DNA of 61,626 bases from Planctomycetaceae bacterium (GTDB taxonomy: Bacteria; Planctomycetota; Planctomycetia; Pirellulales; Pirellulaceae). The notes below the pieces were generated by a model. That model was not told where the DNA came from, did not search any database, and worked only from the letters and a program-made list of their open reading frames with translations. Position 1 is the stretch's first letter; the number at the start of each line of letters is the position of its first letter. The DNA lies in the NCBI GenBank assembly GCA_027487485.1, contig JAIYDN010000007.1, forward strand, positions 1 through 61,626. Reading direction: 5' to 3'. Below are positions 8,572 to 16,666 of this stretch, piece by piece. Both the position numbers and the translations under genes were made by a program.

Positions 8572-9480
8572 ATGCCAAACGCCACTTGCTTTCTGGTTGC
8601 GTATGCGATCGTTTTGGTTCTTGAGTTACTGAGGTGGCTGGACGGTACTGGGCGTCTTCCCTTGCCATCGGCTGCAAAACCGTGGCTTGCCCGTATTCTG
8701 TTGGGTGGAGCAGTGTGCGGCCTGTTCACTCACTCGCTTTACTTGCTGGACCGGATTTTCTTGTCGGCCTCGACCAGTTCGTCCCTTCGATTGGTTTCTT
8801 CTTGGCACGACTGGGCTATCGTTAGCGCCTGGGCGCTTGCCTGTTCTTACATTTGGCTACTACTGAAACGGCGCGAGAGCCTGATCGGGCTGTTTGTTTT
8901 GCCCCTGCTGCTTGTGTTGGTGGGCTTATCCTTGGCCGTTCCCAGAGAACCGCTCGGCGACGGCAACTCGGCAACCTTGTGGCGTCTGGTCCATGGTGCA
9001 TCGATGACGATTGGGACCATGCTGGTCACTCTGGGGTTTGCCATGGCAATCATGTATTTGATTCAAGCGTATCGACTGAAACACAAGCGGCCTCACCAAG
9101 GGGTCTTACGATTGCCGAGCCTGGAATACCTACAATCGTTTGGAAGTTTTTGCCTTTTGGTCAGTGCGACATCCATCGGTTTTGGATTGGTCTCTGGAGT
9201 CATCATGAACTTGGTTCGGGACGGACAAGTCAACTGGACCGATCGAGGAATTCTCTTCTCTGGTGGCTTGTTCGCTTGGCTTGTCTTTGCGTTTTGGATT
9301 CAATGGCAATTCGCCAAACGCGGCAAAGGAGCTCAAACCGCATGGATGAACGTCTTGTCGTTTGTGATTGTTGCAGTTGCCGTACTTCTTGTGATGAGTG
9401 CTCCGCACGGCGAAGTACCAGGCCGACGATTGGATGATAGCCGGCAAAGCGAACTGAACTTCGATGGGGGTGCCAATTGA
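8572..9480 (+). CDS. HemX/CcsA-like integral membrane protein
   Basis: 302 aa with about eight hydrophobic segments, from CFLVAYAIVLVLELLRWLDG at the start to VLSFVIVAVAVLLVMSAPHG at the end. The layout and the LWRLVHGASMTIGTMLVTLG segment fit the cytochrome c assembly CcsA/HemX family. The Trp-rich WWD haem-handling motif of true CcsA/CcmF proteins is not visible, which favours the HemX branch. In Bacillus, HemX adjusts the cellular level of glutamyl-tRNA reductase. Here the gene runs directly into hemA, and its TGA stop overlaps the hemA start. Tight coupling to hemA supports a HemX-type role; a role in cytochrome c maturation cannot be excluded. Confidence 0.78.
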   Translation: MPNATCFLVAYAIVLVLELLRWLDGTGRLPLPSAAKPWLARILLGGAVCGLFTHSLYLLDRIFLSASTSSSLRLVSSWHDWAIVSAWALACSYIWLLLKRRESLIGLFVLPLLLVLVGLSLAVPREPLGDGNSATLWRLVHGASMTIGTMLVTLGFAMAIMYLIQAYRLKHKRPHQGVLRLPSLEYLQSFGSFCLLVSATSIGFGLVSGVIMNLVRDGQVNWTDRGILFSGGLFAWLVFAFWIQWQFAKRGKGAQTAWMNVLSFVIVAVAVLLVMSAPHGEVPGRRLDDSRQSELNFDGGAN

Positions 9481-10754
9481 AGTTCTTGATGGTGGGATGC
9501 AGTCATCATTCGACCCCGCTCGCAATACGTGAATTGATTTCCTTTTCGGGAGAGCAAGTCGTGGCTGCTCTGGCCGAGCTTCGAAAGCGGTTCGCTGATT
9601 GTGAGTTCGTTCTATTGAACACATGCAATCGTGTTGAGCTTTATGCAGGTTCGCAGCAATCAACTGGCTACCCATCGCTGGATCAGATGGTTGCATTCAT
9701 GACGGAATTTCATAGCCAACCGACAGAATCGTTCGGACGCCATTTTCTAAAGCTGGAGGATCAAGAAGCCATCGAACATTTGTTTACGGTGGCAAGCAGT
9801 ATTGATTCCATTGTTGTCGGTGAGTCGCAAATTGCGGCTCAGGTTCACGATGCATATAGCCAAGCAACCAAGATTGGCATGACAGGCCCAACCATGCACG
9901 CGGTTTTCCAACACGCCAACCAAGTCGTCAAGCGGGTTACGAACGAAACCGAAATCCATCGTCGCAGAATAAGTGTTCCGAGCGTTGCGGTCAGTGAAAT
10001 CGCTTCCGAGTTCTTTGAGCGTTTTGATGACAAGCAAATTTTGGTCATCGGCAGTGGGGAAATGGGGGTTGAGACTCTTCAGTATCTAAAAGGTGCGGGA
10101 GCATCTCGAGTCACGATTATCAATCGTTCGCTGGAGCGAGCTGAAAAGGTAGCTGAGCAATTTTCTGTCAAAGCCGCCTCGTGGGATAAGCTTGACCCGC
10201 TTTTGATCGAATCCGATCTCGTTGTCAGCACCACTGGAGCCGATCAAGCGATTGTGACCGAGGCACGCTTTCGGACCATTGCGGCGGCCAGGAAAAAAGG
10301 AACGTTACTGATCTTGGATCTTGCGGTCCCTCGCGATTTCGAAGCCTCGATCGGTCATTTTCCAGGTGTTTATCTTTACTCCGTTGACGACCTGCAGATT
10401 GTTTGCGATCGCAACAAGTCGTTTCGTGAACAGCAGATGCCCAAAGCCGTTCGCATCGTGAACGAAGAAGTGGAAAGATTGCTCGGGGATGTCAAGCATC
10501 GCTCCTCCACGGCCACGATTCGAGCCCTGCGAGAACAAACAGACTCCATCAAGCAATTGGAACTGGACCGACTTTTCGGAAAGCAAGCCATGCAGGATTG
10601 TTCTACTGAAATGCAAGCGGAAATCGCTCAGGCGTTCGATCGATTAACCAACAAGCTGTTACACTCGCCGCTGCAGTCCATTCGGGAAGTCGCTCAAACC
10701 GATCAGCGAGATAGCTTGGTGAGTGCCTTGCGGAAGTTGTTTCAGCTGCGATAG
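9477..10754 (+). CDS. hemA: Glutamyl-tRNA reductase
   Basis: 425 aa. It reduces glutamyl-tRNA(Glu) to glutamate-1-semialdehyde with NADPH, the first committed step of C5 haem synthesis. The N-terminal catalytic domain has the nucleophile Cys50 in LLNTCNRVELYA. The signature GESQIAAQVHDAYSQA is present, the NADPH fold carries VIGSGEMG near residue 190, and a C-terminal dimerisation helix ends the protein. The start is TTG at 9477, inside the TTGA overlap with the stop of the HemX-like gene, so translation is probably coupled and low. No other hem genes are adjacent. Confidence 0.96.
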   Translation: MKFLMVGCSHHSTPLAIRELISFSGEQVVAALAELRKRFADCEFVLLNTCNRVELYAGSQQSTGYPSLDQMVAFMTEFHSQPTESFGRHFLKLEDQEAIEHLFTVASSIDSIVVGESQIAAQVHDAYSQATKIGMTGPTMHAVFQHANQVVKRVTNETEIHRRRISVPSVAVSEIASEFFERFDDKQILVIGSGEMGVETLQYLKGAGASRVTIINRSLERAEKVAEQFSVKAASWDKLDPLLIESDLVVSTTGADQAIVTEARFRTIAAARKKGTLLILDLAVPRDFEASIGHFPGVYLYSVDDLQIVCDRNKSFREQQMPKAVRIVNEEVERLLGDVKHRSSTATIRALREQTDSIKQLELDRLFGKQAMQDCSTEMQAEIAQAFDRLTNKLLHSPLQSIREVAQTDQRDSLVSALRKLFQLR

Positions 10755-10799
10755 GGATCGACCTATCCAACTTCACTGCCTGTTAACATTCGCTGCACA

Positions 10800-11297
10800 T
10801 CAATCTTCGATGCCATCATCACGAAAGATTTCTTCTCGGGAATGGAGTTGGCAAAACAGCGCTCGCTTTTGATCTGGTAGCGAATAATCGAACCCTAGCT
10901 TGCGTAAGAATTCCTCGGAGGCGCTAATCGCCATCACCTCCAAAATCCCCTTCTCTCGGGCTCGATCGACACAGGCCTTGACCAGAGCGCTGCCGATTCC
11001 GTTCCCTTGGTAGCCGTCCGCAACCGCAAGCGATTGAATTTCACCGAGCTTTCGCGAATAGATTTCCACGGCGGCAAAACCCACCAATTGGTTGGAGCCT
11101 GCTGCGTCCACCACTTCCGCTACATATCCATTCGCCATTAAAAGAATGAGTTCCGATTGCATGCGTCGGAGCAGTTTCTTCTTCTCGACAAATGGTTTCA
11201 ACAACGCCTGAATGCTATCTAAGTCGTCAAAATGAGCACGTCGGATTTTAAAACTAATTTTGTCCTGGGTTTGGCCGGCAGTGGGTTCGTTGGGCAA
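10800..11297 (-). CDS. GNAT-family N-acetyltransferase (ArgA-like type)
   Basis: 165 aa. The acetyl-CoA loop YQGNGIGSALVKACVDRARE (Q/RxxGxG/A) near residues 95-115 is clear, with beta-4 IQSLAVADGYQG before it. The ending FLRKLGFDYSLPDQKRALFC resembles the C-terminus of stand-alone ArgA-like acetyltransferases in which glutamate is the acceptor. This suggests N-acetylglutamate synthase activity, but no arginine gene is adjacent, so only the family is certain. It is convergent with hemA; a weak 6-bp hairpin (gatagg-cctatc) lies at 10750-10767 in the gap. Confidence 0.8.
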   Translation of the reverse strand: MPNEPTAGQTQDKISFKIRRAHFDDLDSIQALLKPFVEKKKLLRRMQSELILLMANGYVAEVVDAAGSNQLVGFAAVEIYSRKLGEIQSLAVADGYQGNGIGSALVKACVDRAREKGILEVMAISASEEFLRKLGFDYSLPDQKRALFCQLHSREEIFRDDGIED

Positions 11298-11578
11298 CTT
11301 GTCTTTCCCTTGGTAAAGCGGATGGAACGTTGATTTGCACCTTATGCTACTCGATTCATGGCACTAGGTCAGCCTGGAGAGCGAGATCGACGGTAAAGTT
11401 TATGCAACACGCAAGCGCGTTTGCTCGTCTTGCCTCGTTTGCTCAGTTTCACGTATACCTACGATTGGAGCTAAGCAATACCCCGTTTTCTTTCCGAAAA
11501 ATCAAAACGAGTTCACATTTTGGAAACTACCGCAGCAAGTGTCGTCAATTCAATCACGACATTGGATCCTAACGTTTC

Positions 11579-11583
11579 GGAAG
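11579..11583 (+). promoter_or_regulatory. lpxB: Ribosome binding site fixing the lpxB start
   Basis: GGAAG at 11579-11583 lies 5 bases before the ATG at 11589. It favours this start over an in-frame TTG at 11520, which would add 23 residues with no family match. Confidence 0.6.
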
Positions 11584-11588
11584 AATTT

Positions 11589-12821
11589 ATGGGGCAGCGA
11601 CTTTTCTTTTCGGTAGGCGAGCCAAGTGGAGACTTGCATGCCTCCAACCTGATCCGATCGATTCAGCAGATTTCGCCATCCACTACGTTTCGAGGGCTTG
11701 GCGGAAGCCGGATGATCCAGGCTGGACTGGAGCTTGATTACGATCTTACGACGTTAGCAGTGATGGGATTTGCCGAAGTTCTTCCCAAGCTCCGCGAGTT
11801 TTTCAGGGTGGCCGATTTGGCGGAGAGTTGCTTTGCCAGGGGAGACGTGGATGGGGTGGTGCTGGTCGATTTTCCGGGCTTCAATTGGCACATTGCGAAG
11901 CGTGCGAAAAAGTACAACATTCCGGTTTTCTATTATCTGCCCCCTCAGCTTTGGGCGTGGGGTGGATGGCGAGTCAAAAAGCTCCGCAGGAACGTCGATC
12001 ATGTGCTTTGCAACCTACCCTTTGAAGCACCCTGGTTTCACGAACGCAAGGTAAAAGCGCATTACGTAGGCCATCCATTCTATGATGCCGTTGCTCAGCA
12101 ACCTCTCGACATTCGCTTCATTGATAAATGGAAAGACAATAAGAAGATTCAGATTTCGGTACTTCCCGGCTCTCGCGACCACGAGGTGCACACGATATGG
12201 CCTCTTCAGCTGGAAGTCATTCGGCGATTAGCAGCCAAGCATCCGAACGCTCAATTTTTGATTGCGGCACTGAAGGATTCGCATGCACTGTGGTGTCGTT
12301 CTCAGTTGCAGGGGGCAGACGCCAAACTGCCGATCCATATCTTCGCGGGCAAGACCAGCGAAATCCTGGAATTGAGCGATTGTTCGTTGATGAAAAGCGG
12401 TTCGGTATCGCTCGAACTGATGGCTCGAGGAAAGCCGGCAGCGGTGCTGTACCATCTGAGTGAATTCACTTTTTGGATGGCGAAGATGCTAGTCCGATGC
12501 AAAAGCATGTCCTTGCCGAACATGATGTCGGAGGAAGTCGTTTTTCCTGAGTTCTTATCCCATGGATCATTGAACTCGGCTTCCGCTCGTAAATCGATCG
12601 AGCAGGTAACCATAGAAATGTCCAAGCTTATTTCCGACGGTGAATACCGTGCGAGCCAGCGCCAAAAGCTGCAACGTCTTGCCAGTCAATTTGCCAAGCC
12701 AGGAGCGAGCAACCAAGCGGCTCGCTTTATCATGACCAAGTTATTGACACCTGACGAAGGCACGTTGCCAATCGATGAAGATGCCCCCACCGTCATTACC
12801 AAGGCGAATCGAGCTGCTTGA
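11589..12821 (+). CDS. lpxB: Lipid-A-disaccharide synthase
   Basis: 410 aa from the ATG at 11589 (MGQRLFFSVGEPSGDLHASN). The opening GEPSGDLHASNLIR is the LpxB hallmark. GLGGSRMIQAGLELDYDL, LVDFPGFNWHIAKRAKK and YYLPPQLWAWGGWRVKKLRR follow in family order, and VLPGSRDHEVHTIWP marks the second Rossmann domain of this GT19 GT-B enzyme. It joins UDP-diacylglucosamine to lipid X to form the lipid A disaccharide at the cytoplasmic membrane, so it indicates that the host makes lipid A. No other lpx gene is in the window. A 291-base gap before it shows no clear promoter. Confidence 0.94.
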   Translation: MGQRLFFSVGEPSGDLHASNLIRSIQQISPSTTFRGLGGSRMIQAGLELDYDLTTLAVMGFAEVLPKLREFFRVADLAESCFARGDVDGVVLVDFPGFNWHIAKRAKKYNIPVFYYLPPQLWAWGGWRVKKLRRNVDHVLCNLPFEAPWFHERKVKAHYVGHPFYDAVAQQPLDIRFIDKWKDNKKIQISVLPGSRDHEVHTIWPLQLEVIRRLAAKHPNAQFLIAALKDSHALWCRSQLQGADAKLPIHIFAGKTSEILELSDCSLMKSGSVSLELMARGKPAAVLYHLSEFTFWMAKMLVRCKSMSLPNMMSEEVVFPEFLSHGSLNSASARKSIEQVTIEMSKLISDGEYRASQRQKLQRLASQFAKPGASNQAARFIMTKLLTPDEGTLPIDEDAPTVITKANRAA

Positions 12822-12834
12822 AGGGAGTCATGCC

Positions 12835-12856
12835 GCAATCGACAAGAGTCGATTGC
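12835..12856. terminator. Hairpin between convergent genes
   Basis: A perfect 9-bp stem, gcaatcgac (12835-12843) and gtcgattgc (12848-12856), encloses loop aaga. It lies between the stops of lpxB and the beta-propeller gene. There is no long T-run on either side, so it is a plausible but weak bidirectional terminator. Confidence 0.5.
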
Positions 12857-12868
12857 TTGAAGTCTTAC

Positions 12869-14413
12869 TTACTCCATGGGGTCTGCAGCGAATGGGTCAT
12901 CCCCCATTAGGTCGTCCGTTGCATCGCCAGCCCCTTCGAACAGGCTATCTTCGACCGGTGCAGCATCGGTGCTTTCGGTTGGCTCATCCGAGAGATTTTC
13001 TTTCTTCTTGCTGGAGGCGTCGTCATTGTTCGCTTTGAAGTTCGCAATGTAAACTGGGGATTCTGCATTGGTTTCGCGCAGGCAAGTGAGTTCCCCTTTG
13101 GAATCCACAAAGTACAGTCGGTCGGAAACGGAATTGGGGAGCACTTTCGGAGCTTGGATGCTGGAGACTTTGACTTCGGTGCCTGTTGCCTTGTCGATGG
13201 ATACAAGCTGATTGCTTCCGCTGACGGCATAAACATGATCTTTGCCGACAGAGACAATGTCATGGATGTTTCGAACCGGATTGGCCCACAGGTTTGACCC
13301 GTCGGTGATGCTTATGCAAAAGAGCTTTTCTTCATCGCTGACGATGAAGACGGCGTCTTTAGAAGCAACCGGAGACTTCGTGACTTGAGCGGCCAGGCGG
13401 CGTTTCCATCGAATCGAGTCAGCTCGGTCGGTTGAGAAGTGAATAACAGTTCCGTTGACGCCACAGGCGATGTAGCCGGTTTCCACCGCGACCGGCAATG
13501 CCACCACAGTTTCACCTGCCACGATCGAGGTCCATAGCCTTGCGTTGTTTTCGATGTCCGCCAAAATCAACTTGGATTTCATTGGCCAGCACACAAATCG
13601 ACGATTGACCGACGTTTGGATGGCGACTCGATTTTCATCACCACTTCGCAGAACAATGGGGGCTTCCTTCAAGTCCTTCACATCGTAGCCCACCAGACGC
13701 CCACCATCGGACGGAACCAGAGCTTTCCCCGGCATCGCTGAAGGCGAACCCGTTGCGGTAAACTGAAGCTTGCGAGTGTTTAGTTTGGTGCCATCCTCCA
13801 GCGAGAAGATAGTTAAAAAGTTTCCATTGGTTATCACCACATGATCATCGGACACTCCAGGACCATAGAACGGCAACCGAGGATCTCCCGCCTCGGCAGC
13901 CCAGATAACTTCACCGGTTTCGGCATCAATGGTTGTCAAAATCCCCCGTTCGCTTAGCGTCACGATGTATGTTAATTGACTGCTAGGGCTTGGAATAATC
14001 TCCACTTTTTTCCCTAGCGTCTTGTAGGTGGCGGACAGCTTCTCGGCACGTTTCATGGCTCCTTCCATGCCGATGCGAGGCAGCTTTTCGATCGACTCGC
14101 CTTTGGCAATCGCCAGATCGACAGCTTCTTGATCGATCTCGTCTCCTCGGATTTGCATCAGAACTTTGTTTCCGTACTTGACTGTCACCGACTCCTGTTT
14201 GGCAGTCGAATGAGGCCAAATGACAAAGCTGTGTTCGCCGTGAGCGAGAGGACCGCCTCCGACATTGGTTTCCCAAGCTAAAGTAAGCCCGAGAGTCGCT
14301 GCGGAATGACTGTTGACTTCCGCCAGTCCTGGTTGTGGCAAGCTCGCAACCAAGGAAACACCGAAAATTGCAGCAAGAAAACGCAACGGCGAGATGAAAT
14401 TCTGGATCTTCAT
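12869..14413 (-). CDS. Secreted PQQ-type beta-propeller protein
   Basis: 514 aa. The signal peptide (FLAAIFGVSLVASLPQPGLA) is followed by about 65 residues without a clear repeat and then PQQ/BamB-like propeller blades: TTIDAETGEVIWAAEAGDPR, VGYDVKDLK, YAVSGSNQLVSIDKATGTEV. The last 60 residues are acidic and low in complexity. BamB-type propellers scaffold outer-membrane protein insertion, while others are substrate-binding or quinoprotein domains. No cofactor-ligand pattern for a dehydrogenase is visible, so a structural or binding role in the periplasm is likelier. It is convergent with lpxB. Confidence 0.75.
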   Translation of the reverse strand: MKIQNFISPLRFLAAIFGVSLVASLPQPGLAEVNSHSAATLGLTLAWETNVGGGPLAHGEHSFVIWPHSTAKQESVTVKYGNKVLMQIRGDEIDQEAVDLAIAKGESIEKLPRIGMEGAMKRAEKLSATYKTLGKKVEIIPSPSSQLTYIVTLSERGILTTIDAETGEVIWAAEAGDPRLPFYGPGVSDDHVVITNGNFLTIFSLEDGTKLNTRKLQFTATGSPSAMPGKALVPSDGGRLVGYDVKDLKEAPIVLRSGDENRVAIQTSVNRRFVCWPMKSKLILADIENNARLWTSIVAGETVVALPVAVETGYIACGVNGTVIHFSTDRADSIRWKRRLAAQVTKSPVASKDAVFIVSDEEKLFCISITDGSNLWANPVRNIHDIVSVGKDHVYAVSGSNQLVSIDKATGTEVKVSSIQAPKVLPNSVSDRLYFVDSKGELTCLRETNAESPVYIANFKANNDDASSKKKENLSDEPTESTDAAPVEDSLFEGAGDATDDLMGDDPFAADPME

Positions 14414-15007
14414 GAAAGGTGCCCTGGTGGGAAAAGAAAGAGTCTCTTTGATAGTAGTCTGCTGGCAGGTAAGTTGCTAATAGGAAATTGGATTTACGGC
14501 CTCGCTTCCCGGCCCTCACATTCCGCATAATCGCTCGCGGCCGGCCTGCACAACCTTACATAAGTAAACTTGCAAGACCATCGCCTACCGATTCAGTCCA
14601 GGAAATGAACGTGGAATTATAGAATTTACAGGTCAGGAGTCGATTCGGTTTGCCTTTGGGCGTGCTCAGTTCGCCAATCATTCTGGACACGATTTGTATC
14701 CAAGCGTCTTCATTTTGTTCGAAAACTCATCCATGAATGCAAAAGAAAGCTACCTTACTATTGCAACACGAGCGACTTAGTGGCTTTTCGTACGACGGGG
14801 TAGTCCGATTGTTCGGCGCTCTCTTTTCGGAAATTCGACGCGACCGATCAGAGAATGTTTGACGGTTGGGCACCAGCGATTTACCATGCTAGAAGAGCTG
14901 GCCCGCATTTTTCGGGGATGCACCCTGTCATTTTGGGGCTAGCGGCTGTTTTTCTCATCCACTTTTGCTCTTGTTTTGGCTTACAAAGCTCACTTTAGAG
15001 GTACTTC
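14414..15007. other. 594-bp intergenic region between divergent genes
   Basis: I see no credible gene. It must hold the promoters of the beta-propeller gene (leftward) and the coiled-coil gene (rightward). The only reasonable promoter match is listed separately at 14859-14887. Confidence 0.6.
14859..14887 (+). promoter_or_regulatory. Possible sigma-70-type promoter for the coiled-coil gene
   Basis: TTGACG (14859-14864) and TACCAT (14882-14887) are separated by 17 bases, and the gene starts about 120 bases downstream. Match is 5/6 and 4/6; it could be chance. Confidence 0.25.
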
Positions 15008-16501
15008 ATGGCTCGCGATCGCAACGTCTATGTCTGGCAAGCCTACGTGACCGTTATGTCCATTGTGAGCCTGGCCTGCTTGGGCGCAATGATGTTTGTC
15101 ATTTTCCAATCAGGTACCAACGCCAAGACCGTGGAAGGGGCAATCGCCAAGGAGCAAAAGGCGACGGATGAATTACGAAAAGCATCCAACGCCCGCCAAG
15201 TGCTGGAGCGAATTGTCGGTGTGGGTACACCCATCACGGAATCCGAATTCAATCAGCTTCTTAGCACTGTTTCTGGAGACGAAAAGCTGAACGCAGCCGT
15301 CAAGGTCTATACGCAAAACATGGCCTTGTTTGGTCCGGGGGCAAGCGAACCCAGTTACACCAAACTCGTTGCTACCTTGATGCAAGAACTTCGCGCCAGA
15401 AACATGCAGGTTGACACCGCTTCCAAGAAAGAAATTGAGCTGAAGGATAAGTACGACGCCACGATCGCTCAGGAAACAAAAGCTCGTGATGCGGAAAAAC
15501 AGAAGGCTCAAGATCTAGCAAACCAACTAGAGAAGGAACTGACCAAGTACACCGAAAACATCAATCAACAGCAACAAACGATCACCAAGATTGAAACGGA
15601 AAAGCAAGCTCTCGTTCAGAGCCTCAATAAGAAGATCAAGGACAAAACGACCGAGCTGGACAAAACGATCGCGATGAACGAAGACCTCCAAAAGCGAATC
15701 GAAAAACTGAATCGCAAGCTTCAGGAGATCCAAGGTGAAGACTTCCAGTACGCGCAAGGGAAGATCACCAACGTGACTGACGGTGGCGATACGGTTTACA
15801 TCAACCTTGGTTTCGCAGATCGATTGAAGCCGGGCGTGACCTTCGGTGTTCTTGATGCCGATATCACGAAGGTGTCCGGCGTCAGTCCGAAAGCAAAGAT
15901 TGAAGTCATTAAGGTGATCAACGAACGCCTTTCCCGTTGCAAGGTATTGGCAGATCGAGCTGCCACGACCATTTTGCAAGGAGACCAGATCTACTCGCCA
16001 GGCTGGCAAGCAGGAAAAGATGTGTTGTATGCTTTGGTTGGCAAAATGGACATCGATGGCGACTCGGTTGACGATCGCGATACTCTTCGGGCTTTGATCG
16101 AGCAGAACGGTGGAAAGGTTGTCGCGGAACTGATGCCGAATGGGGAACTCAAGGGAAGCCTTAGCATCGATACCAATTGGCTTGTCATCGGCGAAGATTT
16201 TCAGCCCAAAGCATTGGCGGAGGACGGAAAGCTCGACAATGCAACATCCATTGCAGCCAAAAAGCGGGGCGAGATCGAGTTGCAGGCAAAGGCATTGAAC
16301 ATCGGACGCATGAACCTAGACAAACTTCTGAGCTATCTTCGAGGTGGAAAAGCGGGCGAGGTGATGCCCATCGGAACTGGCTTGCGAGCCAAAGCCGAAG
16401 ACTATCGTAAGCCAGCCGCTGGTGGTGACAATGCGGGTCGAGTTTCTGAGCTATTTCAAACTCGCGACGGTGATCTTAGCCGTAACGCACCAAAGCCTTA
16501 G
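15008..16501 (+). CDS. Membrane-anchored coiled-coil protein with a BRCT-like segment
   Basis: 497 aa. One N-terminal transmembrane helix (VTVMSIVSLACLGAMMFVIF, residues about 15-36) is followed by a mixed region and a long coiled coil rich in Lys, Glu and Gln (about 135-245). A beta-rich domain comes next (FQYAQGKITNVTDGGDTVYI to ILQGDQIYSPGW, about 250-333) that resembles the barrel domains of MreC-like or cell-envelope proteins. Residues about 335-400 (KDVLYALVGKMDIDGDSVDD, then LRALIEQNGGKVV and IDTNWLVIGEDF) have the order of a BRCT domain. The protein type is known to me only as a planctomycete hypothetical. An envelope or division scaffold is possible, but this is inference. Confidence 0.7.
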   Translation: MARDRNVYVWQAYVTVMSIVSLACLGAMMFVIFQSGTNAKTVEGAIAKEQKATDELRKASNARQVLERIVGVGTPITESEFNQLLSTVSGDEKLNAAVKVYTQNMALFGPGASEPSYTKLVATLMQELRARNMQVDTASKKEIELKDKYDATIAQETKARDAEKQKAQDLANQLEKELTKYTENINQQQQTITKIETEKQALVQSLNKKIKDKTTELDKTIAMNEDLQKRIEKLNRKLQEIQGEDFQYAQGKITNVTDGGDTVYINLGFADRLKPGVTFGVLDADITKVSGVSPKAKIEVIKVINERLSRCKVLADRAATTILQGDQIYSPGWQAGKDVLYALVGKMDIDGDSVDDRDTLRALIEQNGGKVVAELMPNGELKGSLSIDTNWLVIGEDFQPKALAEDGKLDNATSIAAKKRGEIELQAKALNIGRMNLDKLLSYLRGGKAGEVMPIGTGLRAKAEDYRKPAAGGDNAGRVSELFQTRDGDLSRNAPKP

Positions 16502-16505
16502 TTAG

Positions 16506-16530
16506 GTGAGCCGCGGGCGCTAGCCGCGTT
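16506..16530. repeat. Short planctomycete-type palindrome
   Basis: gtgagccgcgggcgctagcc followed by gcg, with a 5-bp stem (cgcgg/ccgcg), resembles the gagccgcgggcg-tagcccgcgg palindromes found between planctomycete genes. It lies between the coiled-coil gene and mfd. Confidence 0.35.
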
Positions 16531-16666
16531 ATGTTTTCTGCTCAATTTGCTAACGTCGCTGATACAGCCAGCGGTTCATCCAGAATCCGGGGCTTTTGCT
16601 TGCTCCCATCAAGTTAGCCCGTTGAGGGGCTTTTGTGGAACGGCGTTTTGATGTCGAATAGGCGAC

